From Ochrovirga pacifica (GTDB lineage: Bacteria > Bacteroidota > Bacteroidia > Flavobacteriales > Flavobacteriaceae), in NCBI RefSeq assembly GCF_000220525.1, contig NZ_AFPK01000026.1, positions 97,257-161,256 of the forward strand: 64,000 bases of DNA. Reading direction: 5' to 3'. Positions 36,448-44,151 of the stretch are shown here, in pieces. The notes below the pieces were generated by a model. That model was not told the DNA's origin, did not search any database, and saw nothing but the letters and a program-made list of their open reading frames with translations. How positions within the stretch are numbered: the first letter of the stretch is position 1; every line of letters begins with the position of its first letter. Made by a program: the position numbers and the translations under genes.

Positions 36448-37101
36448 TTAATATTTTTTTAGATTCTTATCCTTTAGCATTGGAACAAAAGCACATTCTT
36501 CTATGGTTTGCTTATCAAACTCTTTCAATGATTTTCGAGTAACCAAAGTCATCATTTGTTGTGCATTTCCTACAGGAATTACCATTCGTCCACCTACTTT
36601 TAACTGTGCAAGTAAAGCCCTTGGAATTTCAGGAGCTCCACAAGTAACAATAATTTTATCAAAAGGTGCAAAATCTGGCAAGCCTTTGTATCCATCCCCA
36701 AAACATGCGTATTTAGGTTTGTAACCCAAAACAGGCAATAACTTACTTGTTTTTTTGTACAATTCTTGTTGACGTTCTACAGTATAGACAAGTGCTCCTA
36801 AATGTACCAATACACTGGTTTGATAGCCCGAACCAGTTCCTATTTCTAATACTTTCTCTCCTTTTTTAACTTCTAGCAATTGCGATTGAAAACCAACAGT
36901 ATAGGGTTGCGAAATGGTTTGCTCTGCAGCAATAGGAAAGGCAACATCTTGATAAGCAAAATCTTGAAAACTAGCATCCATATACAAATGCCTAGGGATT
37001 TCTTTAATAGCCTCCAAAACCTGTTGATCTGTAACACCTTTGTTTTTTAGAACTACGGCCAATTGGTTTCTAAGTCCTTGATGTTTGAATGTATCTTTCA
37101 T
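36448..37101 (-). CDS. pcm: Protein-L-isoaspartate O-methyltransferase
   Basis: 217 residues, the usual length. The SAM-binding motif I is VLEIGTGSGYQTSVL and the family segment PYTVGFQSQLLEV lies just before it. The FDKIIVTCGAPEIPRALL and GGRMVIPVG segments are typical. It methylates isoaspartyl residues in aged proteins, starting their repair in the cytosol. It follows hisIE on the same strand across a 108-nt spacer filled by a heptad-word hairpin, so it may be read through from the his operon. Confidence 0.95.
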   Translation of the reverse strand: MKDTFKHQGLRNQLAVVLKNKGVTDQQVLEAIKEIPRHLYMDASFQDFAYQDVAFPIAAEQTISQPYTVGFQSQLLEVKKGEKVLEIGTGSGYQTSVLVHLGALVYTVERQQELYKKTSKLLPVLGYKPKYACFGDGYKGLPDFAPFDKIIVTCGAPEIPRALLAQLKVGGRMVIPVGNAQQMMTLVTRKSLKEFDKQTIEECAFVPMLKDKNLKKY

Positions 37102-37106
37102 TTTTG

Positions 37107-37204
37107 GTAACTAGTATTAAGTACACAGTAACTGGTATAAAGTTTTTAAAGTTACACTTTATGAATACTCTGTACTCAATATAAACTACTTTGTACTAAT
37201 TACT
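37107..37204. repeat. Heptad-word hairpin, hisIE-pcm spacer
   Basis: Seven-nt words beginning GTA run in phase at 37107, 37114, 37121, 37128 and 37135 (for example GTAACTA, GTATTAA, GTACACA). Words mostly ending TACT run at 37163, 37170, 37184, 37191 and 37198 (GAATACT, CTGTACT, TTGTACT). The two halves are complementary, for example 37121-37130 with 37166-37175 (one mismatch) and 37137-37143 with 37156-37162 (perfect). The whole 108-nt spacer is consumed. Confidence 0.85.
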
Positions 37205-37209
37205 TGATC

Positions 37210-37803
37210 CTATTTCTGACGTTTTCTTAATTCGGCAGTAATATCTTTTAGTGTAAAACCTTTGGCTTGTAGCAGCATTAAATAGTGAAACAACAAATCT
37301 CCCGCTTCGTACAAAAACAACTCATCGTTATTGTCCATAGCTTCAATGACAGTTTCTACTGCCTCTTCTCCTACTTTTTGTGCCACCTTGTTGATTCCTT
37401 TGGCAAACAATTTGGCTACGTATGAGTTGGCTACATCTTTGTTTGCCACACGCTCTGCAATGGTATTTTCTAAAGTGGTAAGAAAACCAAAACTCTCATG
37501 GTTTACCCCAGCCCAACAAGTATCGTCCCCTTTGTGGCAAGTAGGTCCTTTAGGCTTTACTTGAATTAACAACGTATCTTTGTCACAGTCGTTTTTAATA
37601 GACACCAACTCTAAAAAATTTCCACTTTCTTCGCCTTTTGTCCACAAACGTTGTTTAGACCTGCTAAAAAAAGTTACTTTATTAATTTCCAATGTTTTAT
37701 CAAATGCTTCTTGATTCATGTATCCTAACATCAATACATTTTTAGTTTCTGCATCTTGTATAATGGCGGGTGCCAATCCGTTTTCATCAAATTTAATTTC
37801 CAT
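37210..37803 (-). CDS. hisIE: Bifunctional phosphoribosyl-AMP cyclohydrolase / phosphoribosyl-ATP pyrophosphatase
   Basis: 197 residues. The HisI part (1 to about 105) has LGYMNQEAFDKTLE, RSKQRLWTKGEESGN and the zinc-binding NDCDKDTLLI with GPTCHKGDDTCW. The HisE part (about 110-197) has ERVANKDVANSYVAKLFAKG and KVGEEAVETVIEAM. It performs steps two and three of histidine synthesis. The fusion is the usual Bacteroidota form. It is the last his gene of the operon. Confidence 0.97.
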   Translation of the reverse strand: MEIKFDENGLAPAIIQDAETKNVLMLGYMNQEAFDKTLEINKVTFFSRSKQRLWTKGEESGNFLELVSIKNDCDKDTLLIQVKPKGPTCHKGDDTCWAGVNHESFGFLTTLENTIAERVANKDVANSYVAKLFAKGINKVAQKVGEEAVETVIEAMDNNDELFLYEAGDLLFHYLMLLQAKGFTLKDITAELRKRQK

Positions 37804-37807
37804 CTTT

Positions 37808-37862
37808 CGATATTCGATTTAAGAATTATAATATCAATTGTATCAATACTTAAATTCTACTA
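37808..37862. repeat. Heptad-word hairpin, GT2-hisIE spacer
   Basis: Phased words CGATATT, CGATTTA, AGAATTA, TAATATC (37808, 37815, 37822, 37829), then TCAATAC and TTAAATT on the complementary side (37843, 37850). Pairing is imperfect (ATTTAAG with CTTAAAT at the ends). Confidence 0.65.
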
Positions 37863-38753
37863 TTACATGTTTTTATTTTTTATTTTCTTAATCCAATAGG
37901 TAATGTAGCCATGTAAAAAAGAAAGCACAAATATAGGTTTTCTATTGATGGCATTCTTCCATATTTCAGAAACACTCTTTTTAGCTAACAAAGCGTTTTT
38001 AACATATTTGCTATTGTAAAAAAAGCGTTTGTCCAAAGTCAGGTTAAAATAATTATACTCATTATTTAACACTGCAAAGGATTGGTGTCTTGGTTTTATC
38101 TTCTTTTTTAAAGTACTTGTAATTCCACCTTCTAAATAATCTTTAATTGCAATTATTTCATTTACACACAGAACTTTGTATTTTGATGAAACCCTATTAT
38201 GTAAAATTGACATAATTACAAACTCACCCTTAATATCAGTTGGAAATGAAAATTCTTTTAATTTCGGAGTATGATATACCGTTATTTTATCTCCTTTAAC
38301 CCTATCTACTTTACGAATTTGATAATTATTAGAGACTTCTTTTACAAACTTTGTCCCTATCAGCCTACCATCTTTATACTGACATAAAAATTGAAGATTT
38401 CCAATTTCATCTTTATTAGCTTTTGTATCCCAATAATGTATAATTGTTTGCAAAGCATGAGGAAGCATTAAATCATCAGAATCCATTTCTACAAACAATT
38501 CTGTTTTTGCTTCTTCTATAGCTCTGTTATATGCAGCATGTTTCCCACCATTTTCTTGATAAACGTACTGGATATCAAATATTTTTTTATCTCGCCACTG
38601 TTTCACAACTTCTTTAGTGTTATCTAAAGAGCCATCATCAATTATCAAAACAGTAAAATTTTTATATTCTTGTTTGGCAAAAGATGTAAACAAAGCATCC
38701 AATAAATGTGCTCTATTATAGGTGGGCACAAAAACGGTAATTCTATTTTCCAT
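37863..38753 (-). CDS. Glycosyltransferase family 2, embedded in the his operon
   Basis: 296 residues. The GT-A fold opens with ITVFVPTYNRAHLLDALFTS, then VLIIDDGSLDNTKEV and the metal-binding DxD-type VEMDSDDLMLPHAL. The ENGGKHAAYNRAI segment is standard for GT2. The C-terminal ~100 residues are basic, without clear membrane helices apart from FVLSFLHGYITYWI. It probably adds a sugar to a surface polysaccharide or glycoprotein. It has no evident link to histidine and sits between hisF and hisIE, bordered by a heptad-word spacer on each side. Donor and acceptor unknown. Confidence 0.92.
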   Translation of the reverse strand: MENRITVFVPTYNRAHLLDALFTSFAKQEYKNFTVLIIDDGSLDNTKEVVKQWRDKKIFDIQYVYQENGGKHAAYNRAIEEAKTELFVEMDSDDLMLPHALQTIIHYWDTKANKDEIGNLQFLCQYKDGRLIGTKFVKEVSNNYQIRKVDRVKGDKITVYHTPKLKEFSFPTDIKGEFVIMSILHNRVSSKYKVLCVNEIIAIKDYLEGGITSTLKKKIKPRHQSFAVLNNEYNYFNLTLDKRFFYNSKYVKNALLAKKSVSEIWKNAINRKPIFVLSFLHGYITYWIKKIKNKNM

Positions 38754-38764
38754 TCTCTAATATT

Positions 38765-38830
38765 AGATTTTAGAATATTAAATATTAGAACCTTTTACTC
38801 TCTTATATCTAACTTCTACTATTGTATATA
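38765..38830. repeat. Heptad-word hairpin, hisF-GT2 spacer
   Basis: Words GATTTTA, GAATATT, AAATATT at 38765, 38772, 38779 and TTATATC, TAACTTC, TACTATT, GTATATA at 38803, 38810, 38817, 38824. The arms are partly complementary. The same words (TAATATC/TTATATC, TACTATT) recur in the hisA-hisF and four-helix spacers. Confidence 0.7.
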
Positions 38831-38831
38831 T

Positions 38832-39587
38832 CTATACTCTAACAGGAATTCCTTCCTTTTTTAATTCTTGCTTCAAATCTGGAATTTCAATTTCTTGAAA
38901 ATGAAAAACACTTGCTGCCAAAGCTGCATCAGACTTTCCGTATTTAAACGTATCTATAAAATGTTGCACATTTCCTGCTCCTCCACTTGCAATGATTGGA
39001 ATATTTAACTCTTCTGACAAACGAGCCAAAGCTTCATTTGCAAATCCGTCTTTAGTTCCGTCGTTATTCATAGACGTAAACAAAATTTCTCCTGCACCTC
39101 GTTGTTCTACTTCTTTTGCCCAATCAAATAAGTTTAAGTCCGTGGGAACTTTACCACCTACTAAGTGAACCACCCAATCTCCGTCTATTTGTTTGGCATC
39201 AATAGCTACGACCACACATTGACTCCCAAACTTTTGAGCCAACTCATTTACCAATTCTGGTCTTTTTACTGCCGATGAATTGATAGAAACTTTATCGGCT
39301 CCGTTTTGCAAAAGAATATCTACATCTTCTACAGATGATATTCCACCTCCTACCGTAAACGGAATGTTTACTTGTGCTGCAACATCGCGCACTAAATTCA
39401 CCAAAGTTCTTCTGCGTTCTTCGGTTGCAGAAATATCTAAAAACACCAATTCATCTGCTCCCGTTTCTGCGTATTTTTTTGCCAATTCTACAGGATCACC
39501 TGCATCACGTAAATCCACAAAATTAACACCTTTTACGGTTCTTCCGTTTTTAATATCCAAACAAGGAACTATTCTTTTTGCTAACAC
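38832..39587 (-). CDS. hisF: Imidazole glycerol phosphate synthase cyclase subunit
   Basis: 251 residues, normal length. Opens [20 protein letters not shown] with the catalytic Asp in CLDIKNG, and shows the second catalytic Asp region in [15 protein letters not shown]-barrel phosphate loops [10 protein letters not shown] and [13 protein letters not shown] are intact. It works with HisH to form IGP and AICAR. The gene follows hisA across a 58-nt heptad-word spacer. Confidence 0.98.
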   Translation of the reverse strand: MLAKRIVPCLDIKNGRTVKGVNFVDLRDAGDPVELAKKYAETGADELVFLDISATEERRRTLVNLVRDVAAQVNIPFTVGGGISSVEDVDILLQNGADKVSINSSAVKRPELVNELAQKFGSQCVVVAIDAKQIDGDWVVHLVGGKVPTDLNLFDWAKEVEQRGAGEILFTSMNNDGTKDGFANEALARLSEELNIPIIASGGAGNVQHFIDTFKYGKSDAALAASVFHFQEIEIPDLKQELKKEGIPVRV

Positions 39588-39601
39588 GATTTTAAATTTT
39601 A

Positions 39602-39657
39602 GATATAAAATATTAAATATTAAAAGTTTGAAGTTCTAATATCTACTATTTAAAATT
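39602..39657. repeat. Heptad-word hairpin, hisA-hisF spacer
   Basis: Unbroken 7-nt phasing: GATATAA, AATATTA, AATATTA, AAAGTTT, GAAGTTC, TAATATC, TACTATT, TAAAATT at 39602, 39609, 39616, 39623, 39630, 39637, 39644, 39651. The last words run over the hisA stop codon into its 3' end. The outer arms pair as AAATTTTA/TAAAATTT. Confidence 0.8.
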
Positions 39658-40374
39658 TACTATATAATTCTCCAACTGCTTCAAGCTAATTTTATTCTCA
39701 TAAATTGCTTTTCCAACAATGGTTCCTTCGCATCCTAATTCTTTTAATCTTGGTAATTCATCAAAAGTAGAAATTCCTCCACTTGCAATGAGTTTTACCT
39801 TAGGACATTCTTTTAAAATTTTCTCATACAAATCAAAAGAAGGACCTTGTAACATTCCGTCTTTGGCAATGTCTGTACAAATTACATATTCAATTCCTTC
39901 TTTTTGATATCCTTGAATAAAAGGAATTAAATCTTCATCAGATTCTTCTAACCAACCGCTTACTGCAATTTTTTCGTTATTTGCATCGGCTCCTAAAATA
40001 ATTTTATCTGCTCCAAATTTTTCAATCCAACTTTTAAAAACATCCGAATTTTTAACAGCAATACTTCCTCCTGTAATTTGATTAGCACCAGATTCAAAAG
40101 CAATTTTTAAATCTTCATCGGTTTTTAAACCACCTCCAAAATCAATTTTTAACGTTGTTTTAGTAGCAATTGCTTCTAACACTTTATGATTTACAATATG
40201 GCTTGCTTTGGCTCCATCTAAATCTACCAAATGTAAATGTTCTATTCCGTGAGCTTCAAACTGCTTGGCAATTTCTAAAGGATTTTCATTATATACTTTT
40301 TTAGTATTGTAATCTCCTTTAGACAAACGAACACATTGTCCGTTAATAATATCTATGGCTGGTATAATACGCAT
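39646..40374 (-). CDS. hisA: Phosphoribosylformimino-AICAR-P isomerase
   Basis: 242 residues. Opens [20 protein letters not shown] with the catalytic Asp in AIDI. Other TIM-barrel landmarks are [31 protein letters not shown] and LIASGGIS. It performs the Amadori isomerisation that feeds HisF/HisH. Its last codons are shared with the heptad-word repeat of the downstream spacer. Confidence 0.98.
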   Translation of the reverse strand: MRIIPAIDIINGQCVRLSKGDYNTKKVYNENPLEIAKQFEAHGIEHLHLVDLDGAKASHIVNHKVLEAIATKTTLKIDFGGGLKTDEDLKIAFESGANQITGGSIAVKNSDVFKSWIEKFGADKIILGADANNEKIAVSGWLEESDEDLIPFIQGYQKEGIEYVICTDIAKDGMLQGPSFDLYEKILKECPKVKLIASGGISTFDELPRLKELGCEGTIVGKAIYENKISLKQLENYIVNFK

Positions 40375-40411
40375 TCGCTAATATTAAATTTTAAAAGTTA
40401 AATATTTGAAG
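40375..40411. repeat. Short heptad-word spacer between four-helix gene and hisA
   Basis: Phased words TAAATTT, TAAAAGT, TAAATAT, TTGAAGT at 40385, 40392, 40399, 40406. Only 37 nt, one arm-like half with little self-complementarity, and running into the end of the four-helix gene. Confidence 0.5.
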
Positions 40412-40768
40412 TTATGAATTTCTGTTTCTCTTTGCTGTATTTATTGATGCAACAGTAATGGCCAATAACTCCTTTCCTTCTTTTATCAATCTTTTTAATT
40501 CTGATTCATTAACATCAGAAACCTCCTCTAAGATTTCTAACCAATAAATACTTTCATCTACCTCCTCTTCTACAATCTTAAGTTTATTTATAAAATCTGC
40601 AGTAGATTTAGCTCTTTGTGCTGCTCTATAATTTGCTCCTACAGAACTAGAGCTTCTTATCAATTGATTTACAAAAGCATTAAATTCTCTTGTTTTTGGA
40701 ACTTCTTTACATAATTTCCAACAATCAATAGCAAACTTCTTTGTTCTTGATTTCAATTCTTTTTTCAT
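40412..40768 (-). CDS. Four-helix bundle protein (23S rRNA IVS-type, S23 family)
   Basis: 118 residues, almost all helical and charged. Family marks are VNQLIRSSSSVGANYRAAQR, followed by AKSTADFINKLKIVEEEVDESIYWLEIL and a C-terminal LIKEGKELLAITVASI. This family was first found in intervening sequences of 23S rRNA genes and is related in fold to the accessory Avd protein of diversity-generating retroelements. Its own function is unknown. Here it is inserted between hisH and hisA with heptad-word sequences on both sides, on the operon strand. No reverse transcriptase is visible nearby. Confidence 0.9.
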   Translation of the reverse strand: MKKELKSRTKKFAIDCWKLCKEVPKTREFNAFVNQLIRSSSSVGANYRAAQRAKSTADFINKLKIVEEEVDESIYWLEILEEVSDVNESELKRLIKEGKELLAITVASINTAKRNRNS

Positions 40769-40776
40769 AGCATTCG

Positions 40777-40837
40777 AATATAAGATATACGAAGTTAAAA
40801 ATTAAAACTTCTAATATCTTATATCTAATATCCGCTA
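40777..40837. repeat. Heptad-word hairpin, hisH-four-helix spacer
   Basis: A strong hairpin: 40778-40788 pairs perfectly with 40814-40824 (ATATAAGATAT/ATATCTTATAT), and 40791-40796 with 40806-40811 (GAAGTT/AACTTC). Words are in 7-nt phase: AATATAA, GATATAC, GAAGTTA on the left (40777, 40784, 40791) and TAATATC, TTATATC, TAATATC on the right (40812, 40819, 40826). Confidence 0.85.
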
Positions 40838-41419
40838 TTACATATTTAAGAAGTTGTTCAAAATCTTCGCTCCGTCTGTACTACTTTTTTCTGGATGAAA
40901 TTGTAATCCGTAAAAATTGTCCTTTTGTAATGCTGTGGAATATTGTACTCCATATTCCGTAGTTGCAATGGTTTCTTTAGTAATAGGTGCATAGTAACTG
41001 TGTACCAAATACATATAAGCACCTTCTTTTACATCGTTAAAAACTTTAGAACCCAATCCTTTAATTTGATTCCATCCTATTTGAGGAACTTTTACAATGT
41101 TTTCAAAACGTTTTACATCTACATTAAAAATACCTAAACCTTTGGTATCTCCTTCTTCAGAATAGTTACACATTAATTGCATTCCCAAACAAATTCCTAA
41201 AACGGGTTGTGTTAAGGTCGGAATTACAGCATCTAATCCGGTAGCTTTTAACATTTTCATGGCAGAACTTGCTTCTCCTACTCCGGGAAAAATAACTTTG
41301 TCTGCACTTTTTATTTCTTCAACATCGTTGCTTAAAACAGCCTCGTATCCCAATCGCTCAATGGCAAATCGGATAGATTGTATGTTTCCTGCTCCGTAGT
41401 TTATAATTACTATTTTCAT
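40838..41419 (-). CDS. hisH: Imidazole glycerol phosphate synthase glutaminase subunit
   Basis: 193 residues, class I glutamine amidotransferase. The nucleophile Cys is in VLGICLGMQLM, and the His-Glu pair is in YGLQFHPEKS. The start MKIVIINYGAGNIQSI is standard. It makes ammonia from glutamine for HisF. An intact catalytic triad indicates a functional enzyme. Confidence 0.98.
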   Translation of the reverse strand: MKIVIINYGAGNIQSIRFAIERLGYEAVLSNDVEEIKSADKVIFPGVGEASSAMKMLKATGLDAVIPTLTQPVLGICLGMQLMCNYSEEGDTKGLGIFNVDVKRFENIVKVPQIGWNQIKGLGSKVFNDVKEGAYMYLVHSYYAPITKETIATTEYGVQYSTALQKDNFYGLQFHPEKSSTDGAKILNNFLNM

Positions 41420-41428
41420 ATTTATTTT

Positions 41429-41494
41429 AGTAGTTAAGGAGTTAAGGAAATGAGGAGTTAAGGTATTTCTTAACTTCTTAAATTCTTAACTACT
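41429..41494. repeat. Octad-word hairpin, hisB-hisH spacer
   Basis: Same design with an 8-nt period. AGTTAAGG at 41432, 41440 and 41456, with the variant AAATGAGG at 41448. The other arm has CTTAACTT, CTTAAATT, CTTAACTA at 41469, 41477, 41485. The outer stem 41429-41438 with 41485-41494 is perfect over 10 bp. Confidence 0.88.
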
Positions 41495-41497
41495 GTT

Positions 41498-42637
41498 TTA
41501 TAACACCCCTTTTGTACTTGGTAAAAACATTTTATTAGCATCACGTTTTACTGCCATTTTCATTGCTTTAGCAAAAGCTTTAAAAATTCCTTCTATTTTG
41601 TGATGCTCATTTTTTCCTTCTGCTTTAATATTTAAATTACACTTAGCTCCATCGGTAAATGATTTAAATAAGTGGAAAAACATTTCGGTAGGCATGTCTC
41701 CAATCATTTCTCTGTTAAATTCTGCATCCCACTCAATCCATGGTCTTCCCCCAAAATCAACAGCTGCTTGAGCCAAACAATCGTCCATTGGCAAACAGAA
41801 TCCGTAACGTTCTATTCCTAATTTATTTCCTAAGGCTTTGTGAAACAACTCTCCCAAAGCAATCATGGTATCTTCTATGGTATGATGTTCATCTACCTCC
41901 AAATCTCCATCTACTTTTACGGTTAAATCCATAGCACCATGACGACCTATTTGGTCTAACATATGGTCAAAAAATTTTACGCCAGTATCAATATCATTTT
42001 TACCAGAACCGTCTAAATTTAGTTTGATGTAAATTTTAGTTTCGTTGGTATTTCTTGTGATTTCAGAAACTCTATCTTCCAGTTTTAAAAACTCATAAAT
42101 TTCTTTCCAATCTGTAGAAGTTAAGGCAATACATTCGTGAATGGCTTTTACATCAGTTTCTATTTCATCAGCCCCCAATTTTGGATCTTCTGATAAAAAA
42201 ATTCCTTTTGCTCCCAAGTTTTTAGCCAATTCCATGTCGGTAATTCTATCTCCTAACACAAAAGAATTTGCCAAATCGTATTTTTCTTTATCAAAATACT
42301 GCGTTAACAAACCTGTTCTTGGTTTACGAGTATCGGCATTTTCATGCGGAAAAGTTTTATCAATATGTACAGCAGCAAACTCTACTCCTTCATTCTTAAA
42401 AGCCTGAATTACTTTGTTTTGAGCAGGCCAAAATGTATCTTCTGGAAAAGAATCTGTTCCCAATCCATCTTGATTGGTCACCATCACCAATTCGTAATCC
42501 AATTCCTCGGCAATTCTTGCTAGGTAACGGAAAACTTTTGGGTAAAACTCTAATTTTTCTAAACTATCTAATTGATAATCCACAGGCGGTTCAATACATA
42601 GCGTACCGTCTCTGTCTATAAATAAAACTTTTTTCAT
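41498..42637 (-). CDS. hisB: Bifunctional histidinol-phosphatase / imidazoleglycerol-phosphate dehydratase
   Basis: 379 residues. The N-terminal HAD phosphatase domain (1 to about 165) has the nucleophile motif [22 protein letters not shown] and [12 protein letters not shown]. The dehydratase (about 185-379) has [16 protein letters not shown] and two His-rich metal motifs, [15 protein letters not shown] and [17 protein letters not shown]. It performs two non-adjacent steps of the pathway. The fusion is common in Bacteroidota and enterobacteria. Confidence 0.98.
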   Translation of the reverse strand: MKKVLFIDRDGTLCIEPPVDYQLDSLEKLEFYPKVFRYLARIAEELDYELVMVTNQDGLGTDSFPEDTFWPAQNKVIQAFKNEGVEFAAVHIDKTFPHENADTRKPRTGLLTQYFDKEKYDLANSFVLGDRITDMELAKNLGAKGIFLSEDPKLGADEIETDVKAIHECIALTSTDWKEIYEFLKLEDRVSEITRNTNETKIYIKLNLDGSGKNDIDTGVKFFDHMLDQIGRHGAMDLTVKVDGDLEVDEHHTIEDTMIALGELFHKALGNKLGIERYGFCLPMDDCLAQAAVDFGGRPWIEWDAEFNREMIGDMPTEMFFHLFKSFTDGAKCNLNIKAEGKNEHHKIEGIFKAFAKAMKMAVKRDANKMFLPSTKGVL

Positions 42638-42644
42638 TTCCTTG

Positions 42645-42704
42645 GTATCTAGTATCAGGTAGTTAGTATCTAGACTTCTTAACTCCTGACTTCTTAACTT
42701 CTAT
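42645..42704. repeat. Heptad-word hairpin, hisC-hisB spacer
   Basis: GTATCTA, GTATCAG, GTAGTTA, GTATCTA at 42645, 42652, 42659, 42666. The opposite arm has TTCTTAAC at 42676 and 42691 with TCCTGAC between them, so spacing there is 8 and 7. Arms pair as TCAGGTAGTTAG with TTAACTCCTGA, imperfectly. Confidence 0.75.
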
Positions 42705-42705
42705 T

Positions 42706-43752
42706 TTATTTTTCTAGTTCTTTTAACGCCTTCATTAAGGCCACATTTTCTTTAATGGTTCCTACCGTAAAACGCAAGGTGTTTTCACAATGTAACTGCG
42801 TAGTTCTGTTACGCACCACAATTCCTTTTTCTATCAGTTGGTTGTATCTTTTGGTAGCATCATCTACTTTTACCAATAAAAAATTGGCATCACTAGGATA
42901 AATTTTTTCTACAAAAGCAACCTCTTTTAATGCAATTTCTAAATTGTCTCGTTCTACCAAAATAGCTTCAATTTCTTCTTGCACATCCTCATAAGCCAAC
43001 AAGCGTTCTAAAGCTTTTTGTTGCGTTAATTCGTTTACGTTGTACGGAGGTTTTATTTTATTAAGTACCGCTATAATTTCTTTGGATGCATAACACACTC
43101 CCAAACGGATTCCTGCCATTCCATATGCTTTGGACAAGGTCTGGCTCACCATCAAATTCGGATATTTTTCCAATCTACGAATCCAACTAGGTTCCGATGC
43201 AAAATCTATATACGCTTCATCTACCACCACCAAACCATTAAAACCCTCTACAATGGCTTTGACGTTGGCATAATCAAACAAGTTTCCTGATGGGTTGTTT
43301 GGTGAACACAAGAAGATTACTTTCGTATTGGCATCAACCGTTTCTAATATTTTAGCAACATTAGGTTGAAAATTCTCTTTTAAAGGTACTTCTTTAATAC
43401 TGATATTGTTCAAATTTGCCGATACATCATACATTCCGTATGAAGGAGGCAACGTAATAACATTGTCTTGTTTAGGTTCGCAAAAAGCTCTAAAAACCAA
43501 ATCAATCACTTCATCAGAACCATTCCCTAACAAAATGTTTTCTTGGGCAATACTTTTGATTTTTGACAACTCAGACTTTACCGTTTTTTGCATCGGGTCT
43601 GGATAACGATTCACCCCATTTTCAAACGGGTTTTCATTCGCATCCAAGAAAACCATATCATCAGTAGCTCCTGTAAACTCATCTCTAGCAGATGAGTAAG
43701 CCTTCATTTGAGCAACATTTTCTCTAATCAATTTATTTAAATCAAAACTCAT
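42706..43752 (-). CDS. hisC: Histidinol-phosphate aminotransferase
   Basis: I start at the ATG at 43752 (MSFDLNKLIRENVAQMKAYS), giving 348 residues, the normal length. The six residues of the longer reading lie in the upstream repeat spacer. A fold-type I PLP enzyme: LGNGSDEVIDLVFRAF near the cofactor phosphate, SPNNPSGNLF, VVVDEAYIDFA, and the Schiff-base lysine in SQTLSKAYGMAGIRLG. It transaminates imidazole-acetol phosphate. Confidence 0.97.
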   Translation of the reverse strand: MSFDLNKLIRENVAQMKAYSSARDEFTGATDDMVFLDANENPFENGVNRYPDPMQKTVKSELSKIKSIAQENILLGNGSDEVIDLVFRAFCEPKQDNVITLPPSYGMYDVSANLNNISIKEVPLKENFQPNVAKILETVDANTKVIFLCSPNNPSGNLFDYANVKAIVEGFNGLVVVDEAYIDFASEPSWIRRLEKYPNLMVSQTLSKAYGMAGIRLGVCYASKEIIAVLNKIKPPYNVNELTQQKALERLLAYEDVQEEIEAILVERDNLEIALKEVAFVEKIYPSDANFLLVKVDDATKRYNQLIEKGIVVRNRTTQLHCENTLRFTVGTIKENVALMKALKELEK

Positions 43753-43763
43753 TTTTTTTTCGA

Positions 43764-43837
43764 GTATCATGTATCAAGTCTTTGGTATCACGCATCTATA
43801 TTTTTACGTTTAGATGCTCGCTACTTATTGCTAGATA
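43764..43837. repeat. Heptad-word hairpin, SemiSWEET-hisC spacer
   Basis: GTATCAT, GTATCAA, GTCTTTG, GTATCAC, GCATCTA in exact 7-nt phase at 43764, 43771, 43778, 43785, 43792. The other arm has TAGATGC, TCGCTAC, TTATTGC, TAGATAC at 43811, 43818, 43825, 43832. The inner stem GCATCTA/TAGATGC is perfect. Confidence 0.85.
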
Positions 43838-44116
43838 CTAATTAACAAATGCAGCTATAGTGGTCATGATTCCTAGCACAAAAGCCAACACATTGGGAAT
43901 TAATAAAAAATAGTCTTTTCGACCATAGGAGTACAATGTCCAAACCAAACCATTGATAGCTGTTGCTGTTGGCTGTATAACGATTGCACTTTCTCCTTTA
44001 AAATTGGCAATCATCACCTCTACAAGCGACACAAACATAACAATTCCCATTAGAGCACCGACAAAGCCAAAACTTTTTTGATGCTTTTCTAGATAAACTT
44101 GTAGTTTGCTTGCCAT
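43838..44116 (-). CDS. SemiSWEET/PQ-loop family small transporter
   Basis: 92 residues with three predicted membrane helices, the size of a bacterial SemiSWEET half-transporter that works as a dimer. Helix 1 is FGFVGALMGIVMFVSLVEVM, helix 2 starts after a conserved proline and Asn (IQPTATAINGLVWTLYSYG), and helix 3 is YFLLIPNVLAFVLGIMTTI with the family PN pair. SemiSWEETs move small sugars down their gradient. It lies between hisD and hisC and has no stated role in histidine synthesis. Substrate unknown. Confidence 0.85.
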   Translation of the reverse strand: MASKLQVYLEKHQKSFGFVGALMGIVMFVSLVEVMIANFKGESAIVIQPTATAINGLVWTLYSYGRKDYFLLIPNVLAFVLGIMTTIAAFVN

Positions 44117-44151
44117 TATTTATGTTTTTTCTTTAAGCTATTAGGAATTCG

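Noticed and set aside
40412..40768. Diversity-generating retroelement based on the Avd-like four-helix gene
   Set aside because: No reverse transcriptase and no template/variable repeat pair are visible in the window.
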